Below, piece by piece: positions 17,849-27,044 of a DNA stretch of 64,000 bases. The notes below the pieces were generated by a model. It was not told where the DNA came from. It was given only the letters and a program-made list of their open reading frames with translations, and made no database searches. This DNA is from Nocardia sp. CDC159 (GTDB lineage Bacteria > Actinomycetota > Actinomycetes > Mycobacteriales > Mycobacteriaceae): the NCBI RefSeq assembly GCF_023740735.1, contig NZ_JAMRXH010000004.1, forward strand, positions 124,001 to 188,000, given 5' to 3'. A program made the position numbers and the translations under genes. Positions within the stretch are counted from its first letter, which is position 1. Each line of letters begins with the position of its first letter.

Positions 17849-18838
17849 ATGTCTCCATTAGCGCGCCTGTTCACGGTCGTGCTCGGCGCGACGCTCGCGG
17901 CAGGACTGTCCACCGCGACCGGCTCGGCCGCCGAAACCGAACAGCGAGAGGTGTTCTCGCCGGACGGTACCATCACCCGGGTCGACGTGCCCGTGCAGCG
18001 AGAGGCCCCGGCGCCGCGCTCGGCGGTGCGGGCCGACGTCGTGCCGATTCAACAGACCGGGCCCTCCAGCGAGCGGTTCGATCTGGTGTTCGTCGGTGAC
18101 GGGTACACCTCGTCCCAGCTGGGCACCTACAAAGAGCATGTGGTCAACCGCTGGAACGAGCTGACCCAGGTCGAGCCGTTCAAGTCCTACAAGCAGCGCT
18201 TCAACGTCTGGGCCGTCAACGTGGTGTCGCGGCAGTCGGGCGTGGACCACGATCCACGCGGCACCCTGCGCGACACCGCGCTGGATATGACGTTCTGGTG
18301 CGGTGGTACCGAGCGCCTGCTGTGTGTCAACGAGACCAAGGCCTTCCAGTACGCCCGCCTCGCTCCCGAGGTCGACCAGGTGGTCGCGCTGGCCAACACC
18401 ACCAAGTACGGCGGTGCGGGCGGCCGGGTCGCGACCTCCTCGGGCGGGAACGCCCAGGCCGGGCAGATCGTCGTGCACGAACTCGGACATTCCGTGGGCG
18501 GTCTGGCCGACGAGTACGACTACCCCAACGACCGTTACACCGGCCGCGAGCCCAGCGAGGTCAACGCCTCGAAGTACACCAGCGCGCAGATGCGCCAGAA
18601 CAAGGCCAAGTGGTACCAGTACCTCGGCAAGCAGTCGCCCGACGGCGGCGTGGTCGGCACCTACGAGGGCGCCGTCTACCACAAGCGCGGCGTGTACCGG
18701 CCCACGGAGAATTCGCTGATGCGGTCGCTGGGACGTGAGTTCAACCTGATCGGGCTGGACGCGATGAAGGCCGCGATCGAACGCAAGAGCCGTCCGGCCA
18801 CCGAGGGCGATTCGGTACATTCGCACAGTGGTCGATGA
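17849..18838 (+). CDS. Secreted peptidase M64 (IgA-peptidase family)
   Basis: This 329-residue protein has a Sec signal peptide (residues 1 to about 28, ending TGSAA), a short propeptide-like part and an M64 metallopeptidase domain. The zinc motif is VVHELGHSVGGLADEYDYP (HExxH plus the downstream Glu/Asp), near residue 211. VFVGDGYT at about 80 is also typical of the family. M64 enzymes include the Clostridium IgA protease; the substrate here is unknown. The ATG at 17849 has CAGGAG upstream. Its 3' end overlaps the HD-domain gene by 11 bp. Confidence 0.87.
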   Translation: MSPLARLFTVVLGATLAAGLSTATGSAAETEQREVFSPDGTITRVDVPVQREAPAPRSAVRADVVPIQQTGPSSERFDLVFVGDGYTSSQLGTYKEHVVNRWNELTQVEPFKSYKQRFNVWAVNVVSRQSGVDHDPRGTLRDTALDMTFWCGGTERLLCVNETKAFQYARLAPEVDQVVALANTTKYGGAGGRVATSSGGNAQAGQIVVHELGHSVGGLADEYDYPNDRYTGREPSEVNASKYTSAQMRQNKAKWYQYLGKQSPDGGVVGTYEGAVYHKRGVYRPTENSLMRSLGREFNLIGLDAMKAAIERKSRPATEGDSVHSHSGR

Positions 18839-19466
18839 CGAACTGCGTTTGGCTGATCTGACGCTGCCCGAGACGAATGCCGCTCGGGCGGCGTGGGTCG
18901 TGGCGGGGGAGTACTGCTCGCCCGCCCTACTGAATCATTCGGTGCGCTCCTACGTCTGGGCGGTCGCGCTGGCGCGCGCGGAGCGGATCGAATTCGACGC
19001 CGAACTGCTGTATGTGGCGGCGGTGCTGCACGATATCGGCCTGGTCGTCGAATTCGACAGCCACACACTGCCATTCGAGGAGGCGGGCGGGCATGTGGCG
19101 GGCGTGTTCGCCGCCGGGGCGGGCTGGTCGGTGCAGCGGCGGCGGCGGTTGCTGGAGATCATCGTGCGGCATATGTGGAGCGAGGTCGACCCGGCCGCCG
19201 ATCCCGAGGGGTATTTGTTGGAGGCGTCCACGGGTGTCGACATCTCCGGGCGCGGGGTGGACCGCATCGGTGCCGGGCTGCGCGCGGAGGTGCTGGCGCG
19301 CTGGCCGCGGCTGGATCTGGCGCAGGAGTTCATCGGGCGCTTCGACGAGCAGGCGCGGCGCAAGCCCGGATGTGCCGCCGCCGCGGCCGTCCGGGGCGGC
19401 ATCGCCGAACGGATTCGGCGCAATCCGCTCGACGAACCGGAGAATTTCGCGCGAATCGGGCGATAA
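18828..19466 (+). CDS. HD-domain metal-dependent phosphohydrolase
   Basis: This 212-residue protein has an HD fold: NHSVRSYVWAVALA (first His, about residue 35), the catalytic pair in AAVLHDIGLVV (about 67) and a later His at IIVRHMW. Relatives include cyanamide hydratase-like proteins and small-molecule phosphohydrolases; the substrate cannot be told. The GTG start at 18828 lies inside the end of the M64 gene, so the two are translationally coupled. Confidence 0.8.
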   Translation: MVDDELRLADLTLPETNAARAAWVVAGEYCSPALLNHSVRSYVWAVALARAERIEFDAELLYVAAVLHDIGLVVEFDSHTLPFEEAGGHVAGVFAAGAGWSVQRRRRLLEIIVRHMWSEVDPAADPEGYLLEASTGVDISGRGVDRIGAGLRAEVLARWPRLDLAQEFIGRFDEQARRKPGCAAAAAVRGGIAERIRRNPLDEPENFARIGR

Positions 19467-19550
19467 GGGCCCCGCCCTTCCACTGCGGGGCAATCGGATT
19501 CGATGCGCGATTCGCGCGTGAGACTGAGGTCACAGTCCTACGATCGACGC

Positions 19551-20213
19551 ATGACGGACCCGTTGAGCGGATCGATGATGATCGAGGGACGGGTGTCGCG
19601 CAGGGCGTCGGGCGAATTGCGGATCGAGTTCCGAAGCGGCCCAGGCGATCCGATCGCCGTGGCGGAACGGGAGGAATCGGTCGCGACCGGGCGTCGATTC
19701 CCGATTTCGTTGGGGCGCACGAAGTCTCGCGGTGACACCCACGTCCTGACCTACAGCGACGGATATCGGGTGCGGATCGAATCGAGCCGCGACGAGCCGA
19801 CGGTGCTGAAGACCGCGACCGGTACGCGGGTCGGCCTCATCCTCGTCACCGACACCGCGACCGCCATCTCGATCACCGCGGGCACCATCTGCCACTTCGT
19901 GCCGCACCCCGAGGAGCCGCGCACCGGCGATGTCTTCCGGCTGCTGATCCTGGATGTCTTCGGCGCGGAGCTGGGTCGGCTGAGCCTGATTCGGAGCCCG
20001 GAGGGCTGGGGTCGGCGCGGCGACGAGCTGGCCGACAATCATCTGTGGTGGGACCGCGCCGGCGATACGCTGCCCGTCCCGATCCTGGGCACCCGGCTGG
20101 CGGTCGGACGTCGCCTGGATCGCGACGAGCGGGATGCCCTGTTGGCCGCGTGCGTCGACATCGCGCTGGGCCTGCGTCCCTACATCACCGAGCTGAAATG
20201 CCTCGACGGCTGA
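19551..20213 (+). CDS. Hypothetical protein
   Basis: I do not recognise this 220-residue protein. It starts MTDPLSGSMMIEGRVSRRAS and appears beta-rich, with a pattern like a duplicated phospholipid-scramblase or LURP-like barrel (GLILVTDTATAISITAG, then LLILDVFGAELGRLSL). The C-terminal third is helical (DERDALLAACVDIALGL). No signal peptide or membrane segment is seen. It lies 85 bp after the HD gene and 22 bp before the LysR-substrate-domain gene on the same strand, so it may belong to their operon. Confidence 0.7.
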   Translation: MTDPLSGSMMIEGRVSRRASGELRIEFRSGPGDPIAVAEREESVATGRRFPISLGRTKSRGDTHVLTYSDGYRVRIESSRDEPTVLKTATGTRVGLILVTDTATAISITAGTICHFVPHPEEPRTGDVFRLLILDVFGAELGRLSLIRSPEGWGRRGDELADNHLWWDRAGDTLPVPILGTRLAVGRRLDRDERDALLAACVDIALGLRPYITELKCLDG

Positions 20214-20235
20214 GCGGTGCAATACGCTGGCACGA

Positions 20236-20892
20236 ATGAGTGGGTTTGCTCCCGATGCGCTGCGTGTCGGTTACGTGCCCGGCGTGATCGTGTCGAAATG
20301 GGAACGGGTCTGGGGTGAGCGATTCCCCGGCAGCCCGCTGGAACTGATCGGGGTGCCCCAGGCCGATCAGGAGACGGCCCTGCGTGCGGGCCGGGTCGAC
20401 ATGTGCTTCGTGCGGCTGCCCATCGAGCGCGAGGGCATGCACGCGATCCCGCTGTATCGCGAGGTCCCCGTCGTCGTGGTCCCCAAGGACCATCCCATCT
20501 CGCTGTTCGAGGAGGTCACCCGCGCGGATCTGGCCGACGAGCGCATCCAGGATGCCGACGACATCGACGCGCTGGCCGACACCGTGGCTCTGGTCGCCGC
20601 GGTCAGCGGCGCGGCCATCATGCCGCAATCCCTGGCCCGCCTGCACCATCGCCGTGATCTGACCTATCGACCCGTCACCGACGCGCCCGACACCGAGATC
20701 GCCCTGGCGTGGCTCATCGACAACACCACCGAGACGGTCGAGGAATTCATCGGCATCGTCCGCGGGCGCACCGCCCGTAGCTCCAGGTCCAGCCGGTCGG
20801 AAGCCGTTGAGCCGCAACGCAAGAGCAAGCGTCCGGTGGCCGGGGGGAAGAAGGGTCCGGCCAATCGGGCGAGGCCGCGCCGACGCAGGTGA
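20236..20892 (+). CDS. LysR-type substrate-binding-domain protein without DNA-binding domain
   Basis: This 218-residue protein begins directly with the periplasmic-binding-like fold of LysR regulators (ALRVGYVPGVIVSKWERVW; RAGRVDMCFVRLPIE; VVVVPKDHPIS). The N-terminal winged helix-turn-helix is missing. A basic, probably disordered tail of about 35 residues (rich in Arg, Lys, Ser) could bind nucleic acid. Stand-alone copies of this kind are widespread in Nocardia and Mycobacterium. The role is unknown. Confidence 0.8.
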   Translation: MSGFAPDALRVGYVPGVIVSKWERVWGERFPGSPLELIGVPQADQETALRAGRVDMCFVRLPIEREGMHAIPLYREVPVVVVPKDHPISLFEEVTRADLADERIQDADDIDALADTVALVAAVSGAAIMPQSLARLHHRRDLTYRPVTDAPDTEIALAWLIDNTTETVEEFIGIVRGRTARSSRSSRSEAVEPQRKSKRPVAGGKKGPANRARPRRRR

Positions 20893-20920
20893 TCACGCTC
20901 GAAATAGGGTGGGACGACAA

Positions 20921-20948
20921 AAACGGGCGCCCGTGTGGGCGCCCGTTT
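20921..20948. terminator. Bidirectional hairpin terminator
   Basis: A perfect 12-bp stem (AAACGGGCGCCC and its complement) with a GTGT loop lies between two convergent genes. The A run before it and the T run within the 3' arm allow it to work in both directions. Confidence 0.8.
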
Positions 20949-20961
20949 CGAGATCTGCCGA

Positions 20962-21258
20962 CTACCGCGGCTTGTTCTTCAGCCAGCTGTCGCGGATCAG
21001 CACTCCGGCCAGCAGGAGGGCGAAGCCGATCAGGAACAGGTAGCCGATGTTGCCGGTGCCCGAGGAGCTGCCCTGGGGGCCCTCGAACAGCATGGCCAGC
21101 AGGATCACTACGACAACCCAGCCGGCGGCGCGGAAGGTGCGGCGGGATTCACCGCTCCAACCCCACGCGGCGGACGGAACCTCGGCGGGGTCGACCTTGG
21201 TGACGACACCGGCGCTCTTGGTGGGTTCCAGTTCCGTGGCGGCCACGTTCGCTCCCAT
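20962..21258 (-). CDS. DUF2631 membrane protein
   Basis: This 98-residue protein has an N-terminal cytoplasmic stretch containing VPSAAWGWSGESRR, followed by two membrane helices (AAGWVVVVILLAMLFEG and IGYLFLIGFALLLAGVLI). This is the layout of the DUF2631 proteins found next to dxr in mycobacteria and relatives. It is divergent from dxr across 102 bp. The function is unknown. Confidence 0.8.
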   Translation of the reverse strand: MGANVAATELEPTKSAGVVTKVDPAEVPSAAWGWSGESRRTFRAAGWVVVVILLAMLFEGPQGSSSGTGNIGYLFLIGFALLLAGVLIRDSWLKNKPR

Positions 21259-21360
21259 CGGTTCGTTCAGGTACGTGCTGTCGCCAATATCGTGGCATAC
21301 GACCGCCCGTCGTAGCCAGCCGACCCGCTCGCCGCGCGGCCCGCGCATGTCCGCGACAAT

Positions 21361-22506
21361 ATGGGGGTGTCCGACATCGTGAGAGTCCTGCTGCTGGGCA
21401 GCACCGGTTCCATTGGCACGCAGGCGCTGGAGGTGATCGCGGCCGATCCGGATCGGTTCCAGGTCGTGGGCCTGGCCGCCCGCGGCGGCAATACGGACCT
21501 GCTGGCCGAGCAGATGCGGGTCACCGGCACCACCAACGTCGCCGTCGCCGATCCGGCCGCCGCCGCGAAACTCGGTGTGGAGCTTGCCGGTCCGGACGCG
21601 GCGACCGAACTGGTCCGCCGCACCGAGGCCGATGTGGTGCTCAATGCGCTGGTCGGCTCGCTCGGCCTCGGACCGACCCTGGCCACGCTGGAGTCGGGCC
21701 GCCGCCTGGCTTTGGCGAACAAGGAATCGCTGGTGGCGGGCGGCTCGCTGGTCACTCGCGCGGCCGCGCCCGGCCAGATCGTCCCCGTCGACTCCGAACA
21801 TTCGGCCATGGCCCAGTGCCTGCGCGGCGGCCGCGCGTCGGAGGTGGCCCGGCTGGTGCTGACCGCCTCGGGCGGCCCGTTCCGCGGTTGGACCACCGAG
21901 ATGCTGGAGTCGGTCAGCCCGGACGAGGCCAAGGCGCATCCGACCTGGTCGATGGGCCAGATGAACACGCTGAACTCGGCGACCCTGGTGAACAAGGGTC
22001 TGGAGCTGATCGAGGCGCACATGCTGTTCGGCATCGGCTACGACGACATCGATGTGAGCGTGCACCCGCAGTCGATCGTGCATTCGATGGTCACCTTCAC
22101 CGACGGCTCCACCATCGCCCAGGCCAGCCCGCCGGATATGAAGCTGCCGATCGCGCTCGCCCTGGGCTGGCCCGATCGCGTCCCCGGCGTCCTCGCCCCG
22201 ATCGACTTCGGCCAGGCGTTCACCTGGGAGTTCGCCCCGGTCGACAACGAGGTCTTCCCGGCGGTCGAACTGGCCCGGCAGGCCGGGAAGGCGGGCGGCT
22301 GCGTGACCGCGGTCTACAACGCCGCCAACGAGATCGCCGTCCAGGCGTTCCTCGACGGCCACCTCCGCTTCCCCGATATCGTGCGCACCGTGGCACGCGT
22401 GGTCGAGTCGGCCGACCGTTGGAGCGCCGAACCCGCTACCTTGGACGAGGTGCTCGCGGCGGACGCGTGGGCGCGGGAGCGTGCGCGCACGCACGTGGGT
22501 AACTGA
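21361..22506 (+). CDS. dxr: 1-deoxy-D-xylulose 5-phosphate reductoisomerase
   Basis: This 381-residue enzyme carries out the second step of the MEP pathway to isoprenoids (DXP to MEP, NADPH and divalent metal). Motifs are [13 protein letters not shown] (NADPH), [21 protein letters not shown] (metal-binding Asp and Glu), SGGPFRG, and the flexible-loop region HPTWSMG. In-frame GTG codons at 21367 and 21379 are alternative starts; none has a clear ribosome-binding site. It is followed closely by rip1, as in mycobacteria, and the later MEP gene ispG lies at 41426. Confidence 0.97.
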   Translation: MGVSDIVRVLLLGSTGSIGTQALEVIAADPDRFQVVGLAARGGNTDLLAEQMRVTGTTNVAVADPAAAAKLGVELAGPDAATELVRRTEADVVLNALVGSLGLGPTLATLESGRRLALANKESLVAGGSLVTRAAAPGQIVPVDSEHSAMAQCLRGGRASEVARLVLTASGGPFRGWTTEMLESVSPDEAKAHPTWSMGQMNTLNSATLVNKGLELIEAHMLFGIGYDDIDVSVHPQSIVHSMVTFTDGSTIAQASPPDMKLPIALALGWPDRVPGVLAPIDFGQAFTWEFAPVDNEVFPAVELARQAGKAGGCVTAVYNAANEIAVQAFLDGHLRFPDIVRTVARVVESADRWSAEPATLDEVLAADAWARERARTHVGN

Positions 22507-22527
22507 CGCAGGAGGATTCGAGACCGC

Positions 22528-23730
22528 ATGAGCTTCGCCATCGGATTCGTGCTGTTCGCCGTCTGCATCCTGCTGTCGGTCGCGCTGCACGAATGCGGAC
22601 ACATGTGGGCCGCCCAGGCGACCGGGATGAAGGTTCGCCGGTACTACATCGGCTTCGGGCCGACCCTGTTCTCCTTCCGCCGCGGCGAGACGGAGTACGG
22701 GCTCAAGGCCTTGCCGCTGGGCGGGTTCTGCGATATCGCGGGCATGACCGCGTTGGACGAGATCGATCCGCGGGATCTCGATCGCGCGATGTACCGGCAG
22801 GCCACCTGGAAACGTCTGGTGGTGATGTTCGGCGGGATCTTCATGAACTTCCTGATCGGCTTCCTCGCGGTCGTCACCATCGCCGTGGTCTGGGGTCTGC
22901 CCAGCCGGGAGCCGATACCGGCCACCGCGCTCGGCGACATGTCGTGCGTGGCGGCACAGACCCCGGATCGCAAGGTCCTGCCGTGTGAGGGCCTCGGCCC
23001 GGCCCAGCGCGCCGGACTGCAGCGCGGTGACGTCGTGACCGCGGTCAACGGCGTTCCGGTCGATACCTGGGAGAAGTTCGTCGCCGAGACCCGCAAGCAC
23101 GACGGACCGGTCGCGTACACGATCAAACGCGGCGATCAGTCCCTCACCGTGGAGGTGTCGCCGGAGCGGGTGATGCGATACCCGAAGGACCAGCCCGGTG
23201 GTCAGATGACATCGATGATCGGTGTCGCCCCCGATGTTCCCGACACGATCCACTACAACGTGCTGACCGCGATCCCGGCCTCGGCTCTGTTCACCGTGGA
23301 TACGATGAAGCAGGTCGCGCACTCGCTGGCCCAGATGCCAGCGAAGGTGTCGGCGCTGTGGCACGCGGTGACCGGCGGCGAGCGCGATCCGGAGACGCCG
23401 ATGAGCGTGTACGGGGCCAGCCGGATCGGCGGCGAGTCCGTCGAGCGCGGCGCGTGGGTGATCTTCGTATCGTTGCTGGCCAGCCTGAATTTCTTCCTGG
23501 GCGCGTTCAATCTGCTGCCGTTGCTTCCGCTGGACGGCGGCCATATCGCGGTGGTGATCTACGAGAAGATCCGCAATCTCCTCCGCGGCCGCCGTGGCCT
23601 GCCGCCGGGCGCCCCGGTCGATTATCTGAAGCTACTGCCCGCCACCTACGTCGTCGTTGTGATAGGCGGTGCGTACATGCTGTTGACCCTGGCCGCCGAT
23701 ATCGTCAATCCGGTGCGGCTGTTCCAGTAG
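22528..23730 (+). CDS. rip1: Site-2 (M50) intramembrane metalloprotease Rip1/RseP
   Basis: This 400-residue membrane protease has the catalytic motif ALHECGHMW in the first helix (about residue 20), a PDZ domain in the centre (AQRAGLQRGDVVTAVNGVPV, about 160-190) and the second active-site motif NLLPLLPLDGGHI in a C-terminal helix. Rip1 cleaves anti-sigma factors and controls envelope and mycolate genes in mycobacteria. It starts 21 bp after dxr with AGGAGG upstream. Confidence 0.95.
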   Translation: MSFAIGFVLFAVCILLSVALHECGHMWAAQATGMKVRRYYIGFGPTLFSFRRGETEYGLKALPLGGFCDIAGMTALDEIDPRDLDRAMYRQATWKRLVVMFGGIFMNFLIGFLAVVTIAVVWGLPSREPIPATALGDMSCVAAQTPDRKVLPCEGLGPAQRAGLQRGDVVTAVNGVPVDTWEKFVAETRKHDGPVAYTIKRGDQSLTVEVSPERVMRYPKDQPGGQMTSMIGVAPDVPDTIHYNVLTAIPASALFTVDTMKQVAHSLAQMPAKVSALWHAVTGGERDPETPMSVYGASRIGGESVERGAWVIFVSLLASLNFFLGAFNLLPLLPLDGGHIAVVIYEKIRNLLRGRRGLPPGAPVDYLKLLPATYVVVVIGGAYMLLTLAADIVNPVRLFQ

Positions 23731-24014
23731 GTCGGCGGGCAGACGATCCTTTTCCGCTTCCGAAGGCCCTAGGGTCAGCGCCAGCGGTCGGCCCTCCTGG
23801 GATTCGCCGGTCGCGAAATGCCCGGCAGGGCGTGTCGACGCGATCGGGCGCATCGCGGCGATAGTGTGAGCTATCCGAAGGTCCTCCGGCAACGAAGGCT
23901 TCATCGGCGCGATCCTGTGCCGTTGTCGGACGCATCGCCACCGACACGGCCGAGGCGGTTGCGGTGGAGCTGTGGGTCCAGAAGGGGTGCCTGGAATCGT
24001 GATGGAAATACGGT

Positions 24015-25169
24015 ATGACCGAGGTCGTTTTGCCTCCGCGTAAAACGGGCAGGAAACGTCGCTGGCCGTACGTTCTGACGGCCTGCGGTGTGACCGTGGT
24101 GTTGGTCGCCGCGACGGTCTGGTTCGTGATCCTGCGCAACCCCGGCTCGACATACGCGGAGCTGGACGCCACCGACAAGGCGATGTTCGACCAGCTGACG
24201 CGGCAGTACGAGGCGTTCGCGACGCAACCGGACAAGTTGTGGGACAACGACTATCGTTATGACAAGAAACCGCTGATACTGGTCCGTGCCCGGAAGGATC
24301 GCGGAATCGTCTGGCGCTACCTGTATCTGGTCAATGTCTCGGGAATCATCGATACCTCTGGCTACCGGAAAATCGACTTCCCGGGCAATGCCCACCTCCG
24401 CGACGTCCACGCCACCAAGACGCTGGGACCGTCCTCGCTCGCCTTGCTGTTCCCCGCGAACTTCACCTCCCTCGACCTGAACGGCACCGAGGTCCTCGCC
24501 TTCAAATATCACCCGGGCATGGTCGACCCTGACCGGGATCCGCTGATGAGTTTCCCGTATTTCTCCATGCACGAGGCTTTCCATTACTACAAGCAGGCGA
24601 ACTGGACCTTCGACAGGAATGGCCGCAGCACCCACGTACAGGACTATCCGTACGACCCTGACCACATGTCTTTGTTGCGAACCGAATTCGCCCTGCTCGA
24701 CCGCCTCGGCGCCGAGCCCGACCCGGCCGTCTTCACCACCATGGCCCGCGACCTCGCAGCGATCCGCGCCGCCCGCTATCACCGCTGGCCGCAGCTGGTC
24801 CCGCAGGACAACGCCGAGGCCATCGAAGGCTCCGCGCGATACCTGGAACGCCGCTACTCCGACCTGATCGGCGGCAAGGTCGGGCTCCTGACCAACAGGG
24901 ACGGCGCGTCCACCACCTTCACCGCGGTACTGACCTGGATCGAGCAGAACCCCAGCCGAAACACGCTCCTCGAGCGAACCCTCGCCTACGAAACCGGCGC
25001 CCAACTCGGCTACATCCTGGACCGGCTCGAGCCGCGCTGGAAGAAACTGATGGACCCGGCCCCGATCGGCGAGCACCTGACCCAACACGACATTCTGAAC
25101 CGCCACTTCGGCATCACCGCCCCGCCCGCCGACGACGAGCTGGTCCGCATCCAACAGTCCTATCGGTGA
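24015..25169 (+). CDS. Membrane-anchored protein with HExxH motif, putative metalloprotease
   Basis: I do not recognise the family of this 384-residue protein. A basic cytoplasmic tail (residues 1-17) leads into one membrane helix (about 18-40), so the rest is outside. The motif SMHEAFHYYKQ near residue 184 has the zinc-protease form HExxH. A candidate third ligand is the Glu in DNAEAIEGSARYLERRY about 75 residues later, which is a gluzincin-like spacing. The protein could be an extracytoplasmic peptidase, but this rests on one short motif. It stands alone with no operon partner. Confidence 0.6.
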   Translation: MTEVVLPPRKTGRKRRWPYVLTACGVTVVLVAATVWFVILRNPGSTYAELDATDKAMFDQLTRQYEAFATQPDKLWDNDYRYDKKPLILVRARKDRGIVWRYLYLVNVSGIIDTSGYRKIDFPGNAHLRDVHATKTLGPSSLALLFPANFTSLDLNGTEVLAFKYHPGMVDPDRDPLMSFPYFSMHEAFHYYKQANWTFDRNGRSTHVQDYPYDPDHMSLLRTEFALLDRLGAEPDPAVFTTMARDLAAIRAARYHRWPQLVPQDNAEAIEGSARYLERRYSDLIGGKVGLLTNRDGASTTFTAVLTWIEQNPSRNTLLERTLAYETGAQLGYILDRLEPRWKKLMDPAPIGEHLTQHDILNRHFGITAPPADDELVRIQQSYR

Positions 25170-25303
25170 ACTCGGCCGCCTGCCGCCGCGGGTATGCGGC
25201 CGCGTTCGACTCCGGGATTGATCAGTTTTGAAGAAGCCCGCCGCCCCACCCGCTTCATAGCATTGATGCAACGCCATCGAAGCAGGCAGGGAAGGGAAAG
25301 ACA

Positions 25304-25771
25304 ATGACCGCGAAGAAGCCCACCAAGGCCGCCGCCAAGAAGAACACCGCCTCCGTGGGCTTCTCCGAGGAGGAGCGCGCGGCGATGAAGGAGCACGCCG
25401 CGGAGCTGAAGGCCGCCGCGCGGCGCGGTGGCTCCAAGGCGAACTCGGAGCAGGATCTGCTCGCGAAGATCGCCGACCTGGACGAGCCCGACCGCACGAT
25501 GGCCACCCGAATCCACGCCATCGTCAGGGAAAACGCCCCCGAGCTCACCGCGAAGACCTGGTACGGCATGCCCGCCTGGGCCCGCGACGGGAAGGTCGTC
25601 TGCTTCTTCCAGCCCGCCGCGAAGTTCAAATCGCGCTATGCGACTTTGGGTTTCAACGACATCGCGGCCCTCGACGACGGCGGCATGTGGCCCACCGCAT
25701 ACGCCCTCACGGAGCTGACCGCCGACCAGGAGAAGCTGATCGCCGAGCTCGTGCGCAAGGCGGTGGGCTGA
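25304..25771 (+). CDS. DUF1801-family protein
   Basis: This 155-residue protein has a Lys/Ala-rich N-terminal tail (about 20 residues), a helical segment and a C-terminal DUF1801 domain. The domain is recognised by ELTAKTWYGMPAWARDGKVVCFFQPAAKF, split around residue 85, and LGFNDIAALDDGGMWPTAYAL. Proteins with this fold (YdhG/frataxin-like) have been linked to iron handling, but most are uncharacterised. The ribosome-binding site is GGGAAAGGGAAAG. Confidence 0.75.
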   Translation: MTAKKPTKAAAKKNTASVGFSEEERAAMKEHAAELKAAARRGGSKANSEQDLLAKIADLDEPDRTMATRIHAIVRENAPELTAKTWYGMPAWARDGKVVCFFQPAAKFKSRYATLGFNDIAALDDGGMWPTAYALTELTADQEKLIAELVRKAVG

Positions 25772-25825
25772 GGCTCGCGTCGGCGCACCGCGACTTCGCC
25801 TGCGGTGCATGGAAATTCGCCGGAA

Positions 25826-26182
25826 TTACGGCGCGTCGGGCCCGATTCTGCGCGGCTTGGCCTTGCGCCGGATACCGGCGGCCGGGGCATCGTCACCGGC
25901 TCGTCGTCGACGCAGTGCGGCGAGATCGATGACGCTCGCGTCCTGCTCTGCTGCGCTCGGGTCGCGCTGCGGGGCGACCGGCCACCCCTCGGTTTCGCCC
26001 TGCAGTTCCGATCGCATGACGGGCCTGGTTGCCGCGGGATCGAACAGGGAGTTGCTGCCCTCGGAGCGCCATGTTTTGCGGGGGTGCTCGCCGGGGTCGG
26101 GTGAGGTGCGTCGTGGACGGTTCGGCAGCCGGACGAGTTTCGACGCGCCGTCGCCCCGCTCCGGCACTTCCCGGTCCGACAT
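25826..26182 (-). CDS. Possible disordered hypothetical protein
   Basis: This frame of 118 codons starts MSDREVPERGDGASKLVRLP and ends KAKPRRIGPDAP. It is rich in Arg, Pro, Asp and Ser with no hydrophobic core. Third codon positions are GC-rich but no ribosome-binding site precedes the ATG. It could be a real small disordered protein or chance coding. Confidence 0.3.
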   Translation of the reverse strand: MSDREVPERGDGASKLVRLPNRPRRTSPDPGEHPRKTWRSEGSNSLFDPAATRPVMRSELQGETEGWPVAPQRDPSAAEQDASVIDLAALRRRRAGDDAPAAGIRRKAKPRRIGPDAP

Positions 26183-26186
26183 CGCG

Positions 26187-26279
26187 CTAGCAGCCGACGA
26201 GTGCGAGGGCACCCGCCAGCATCATGATCGTCGGTTTCCCGAGCCGATCGCCGAACTTTTTTCTGATTGCATCGTGCAC
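26187..26279 (-). pseudogene. Truncated lipoprotein-like leader, 30 codons
   Basis: A GTG-started frame encodes a basic head (DAIRKKFGDRLGK) and a hydrophobic stretch TIMMLAGALALVGC, which ends exactly at a lipobox-like Cys followed by TAG. It looks like the signal sequence of a lipoprotein whose body is lost, or a very small membrane peptide. It ends 4 bp before the start of the disordered frame at 26182. Confidence 0.3.
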
Positions 26280-26485
26280 ATTTGTATTCTGCCTCAGAAT
26301 CGCCGCCCGCGGTTTCGTGCCTGTCCGCACCCAGCCGGGCCGCGGCCGGTGCCTGCTCCTCGCCATGGTGTGCGATGAGCCGGTACCGGGTCGCGGCCGC
26401 GGTGCGGGCCTGGAGCCCGGTGACGATCTTCCGCCGTGCGGTCAACCTCAACGAATGATCCGGCAACGCCGAATCGTGGGCCGCC

Positions 26486-27013
26486 TCAATTCCGCAGCAA
26501 TGCCTGAAACATGCGGAACCCGCCGACGCGTCGCGAGATCCACGACTGGTCCTGCGGCGGGTGGACGTATTCGGCGTGGGCCTTCGCGATGCCGTCGTAC
26601 CACGTCCGCAGGCGCAGCAGCGCTGCCTGGAAGGTGCCGTCGTCGAGTGCGTGCCCGATCGTTCCGTCGCTGAATCGTTCGGCCCGCGTGATCGCGGTCA
26701 GCACTCGGCAGGCGTCGGCCACCGGGGCAGCGGCCAGCTCTCGGCCGCCGCGATATCGCTGGAGACCGTCCCACTGCGTCCAATCGAATCCCACGATCGC
26801 GTCCACCTCGTACAGCGCGCGTTCGACGCGATTCACGGCCTCGCTGTAGACGGCGTAGGGCATGCACGTCGAGCCGTCGGCGTTCTGGGTGCGGATTTCC
26901 CACGGGCTGGGTTGTTCGGCGAGCAGATCGTCGGCGGCGGACCACAGTAGCTGCCAGCGCTCGGGTGGTGAGATGAGCAACTGCACCTTGATATCGGAAT
27001 CGCTCGGCTCCAT
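26486..27013 (-). CDS. DUF6508 family protein
   Basis: This 175-residue soluble protein starts MEPSDSDIKVQLLISPPERW and has conserved-looking patches: YSEAVNRVERALYEVDAIVGFDW, ACRVLTAITRAERFSDGTIG and ALLRLRTWYDG. The last two are characteristic of DUF6508 as I know it. No function is established. It is divergent from the PAP2-like gene, with only 31 bp between the two start codons. Confidence 0.65.
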   Translation of the reverse strand: MEPSDSDIKVQLLISPPERWQLLWSAADDLLAEQPSPWEIRTQNADGSTCMPYAVYSEAVNRVERALYEVDAIVGFDWTQWDGLQRYRGGRELAAAPVADACRVLTAITRAERFSDGTIGHALDDGTFQAALLRLRTWYDGIAKAHAEYVHPPQDQSWISRRVGGFRMFQALLRN

Positions 27014-27044
27014 TCCGGGCACGATACCGCGCACGGCAGGCAAA

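Larger units (their letters stand above)
25772..26485. other. Gene-poor region with two doubtful minus-strand frames
   Basis: This 714-bp stretch between the DUF1801 and DUF6508 genes has no recognisable gene. It holds the disordered 118-residue frame and the 30-residue frame listed separately. Base composition is less uniform than in the neighbours, as expected for decaying or non-coding DNA. Confidence 0.45.

Noticed and set aside
20962..23544. Minus-strand open frame of 860 codons antisense to dxr and rip1
   Set aside because: It mirrors strongly conserved genes on the other strand and its sequence is low-complexity Arg/His/Gly-rich. Only its last 98 codons (the DUF2631 gene) are real.
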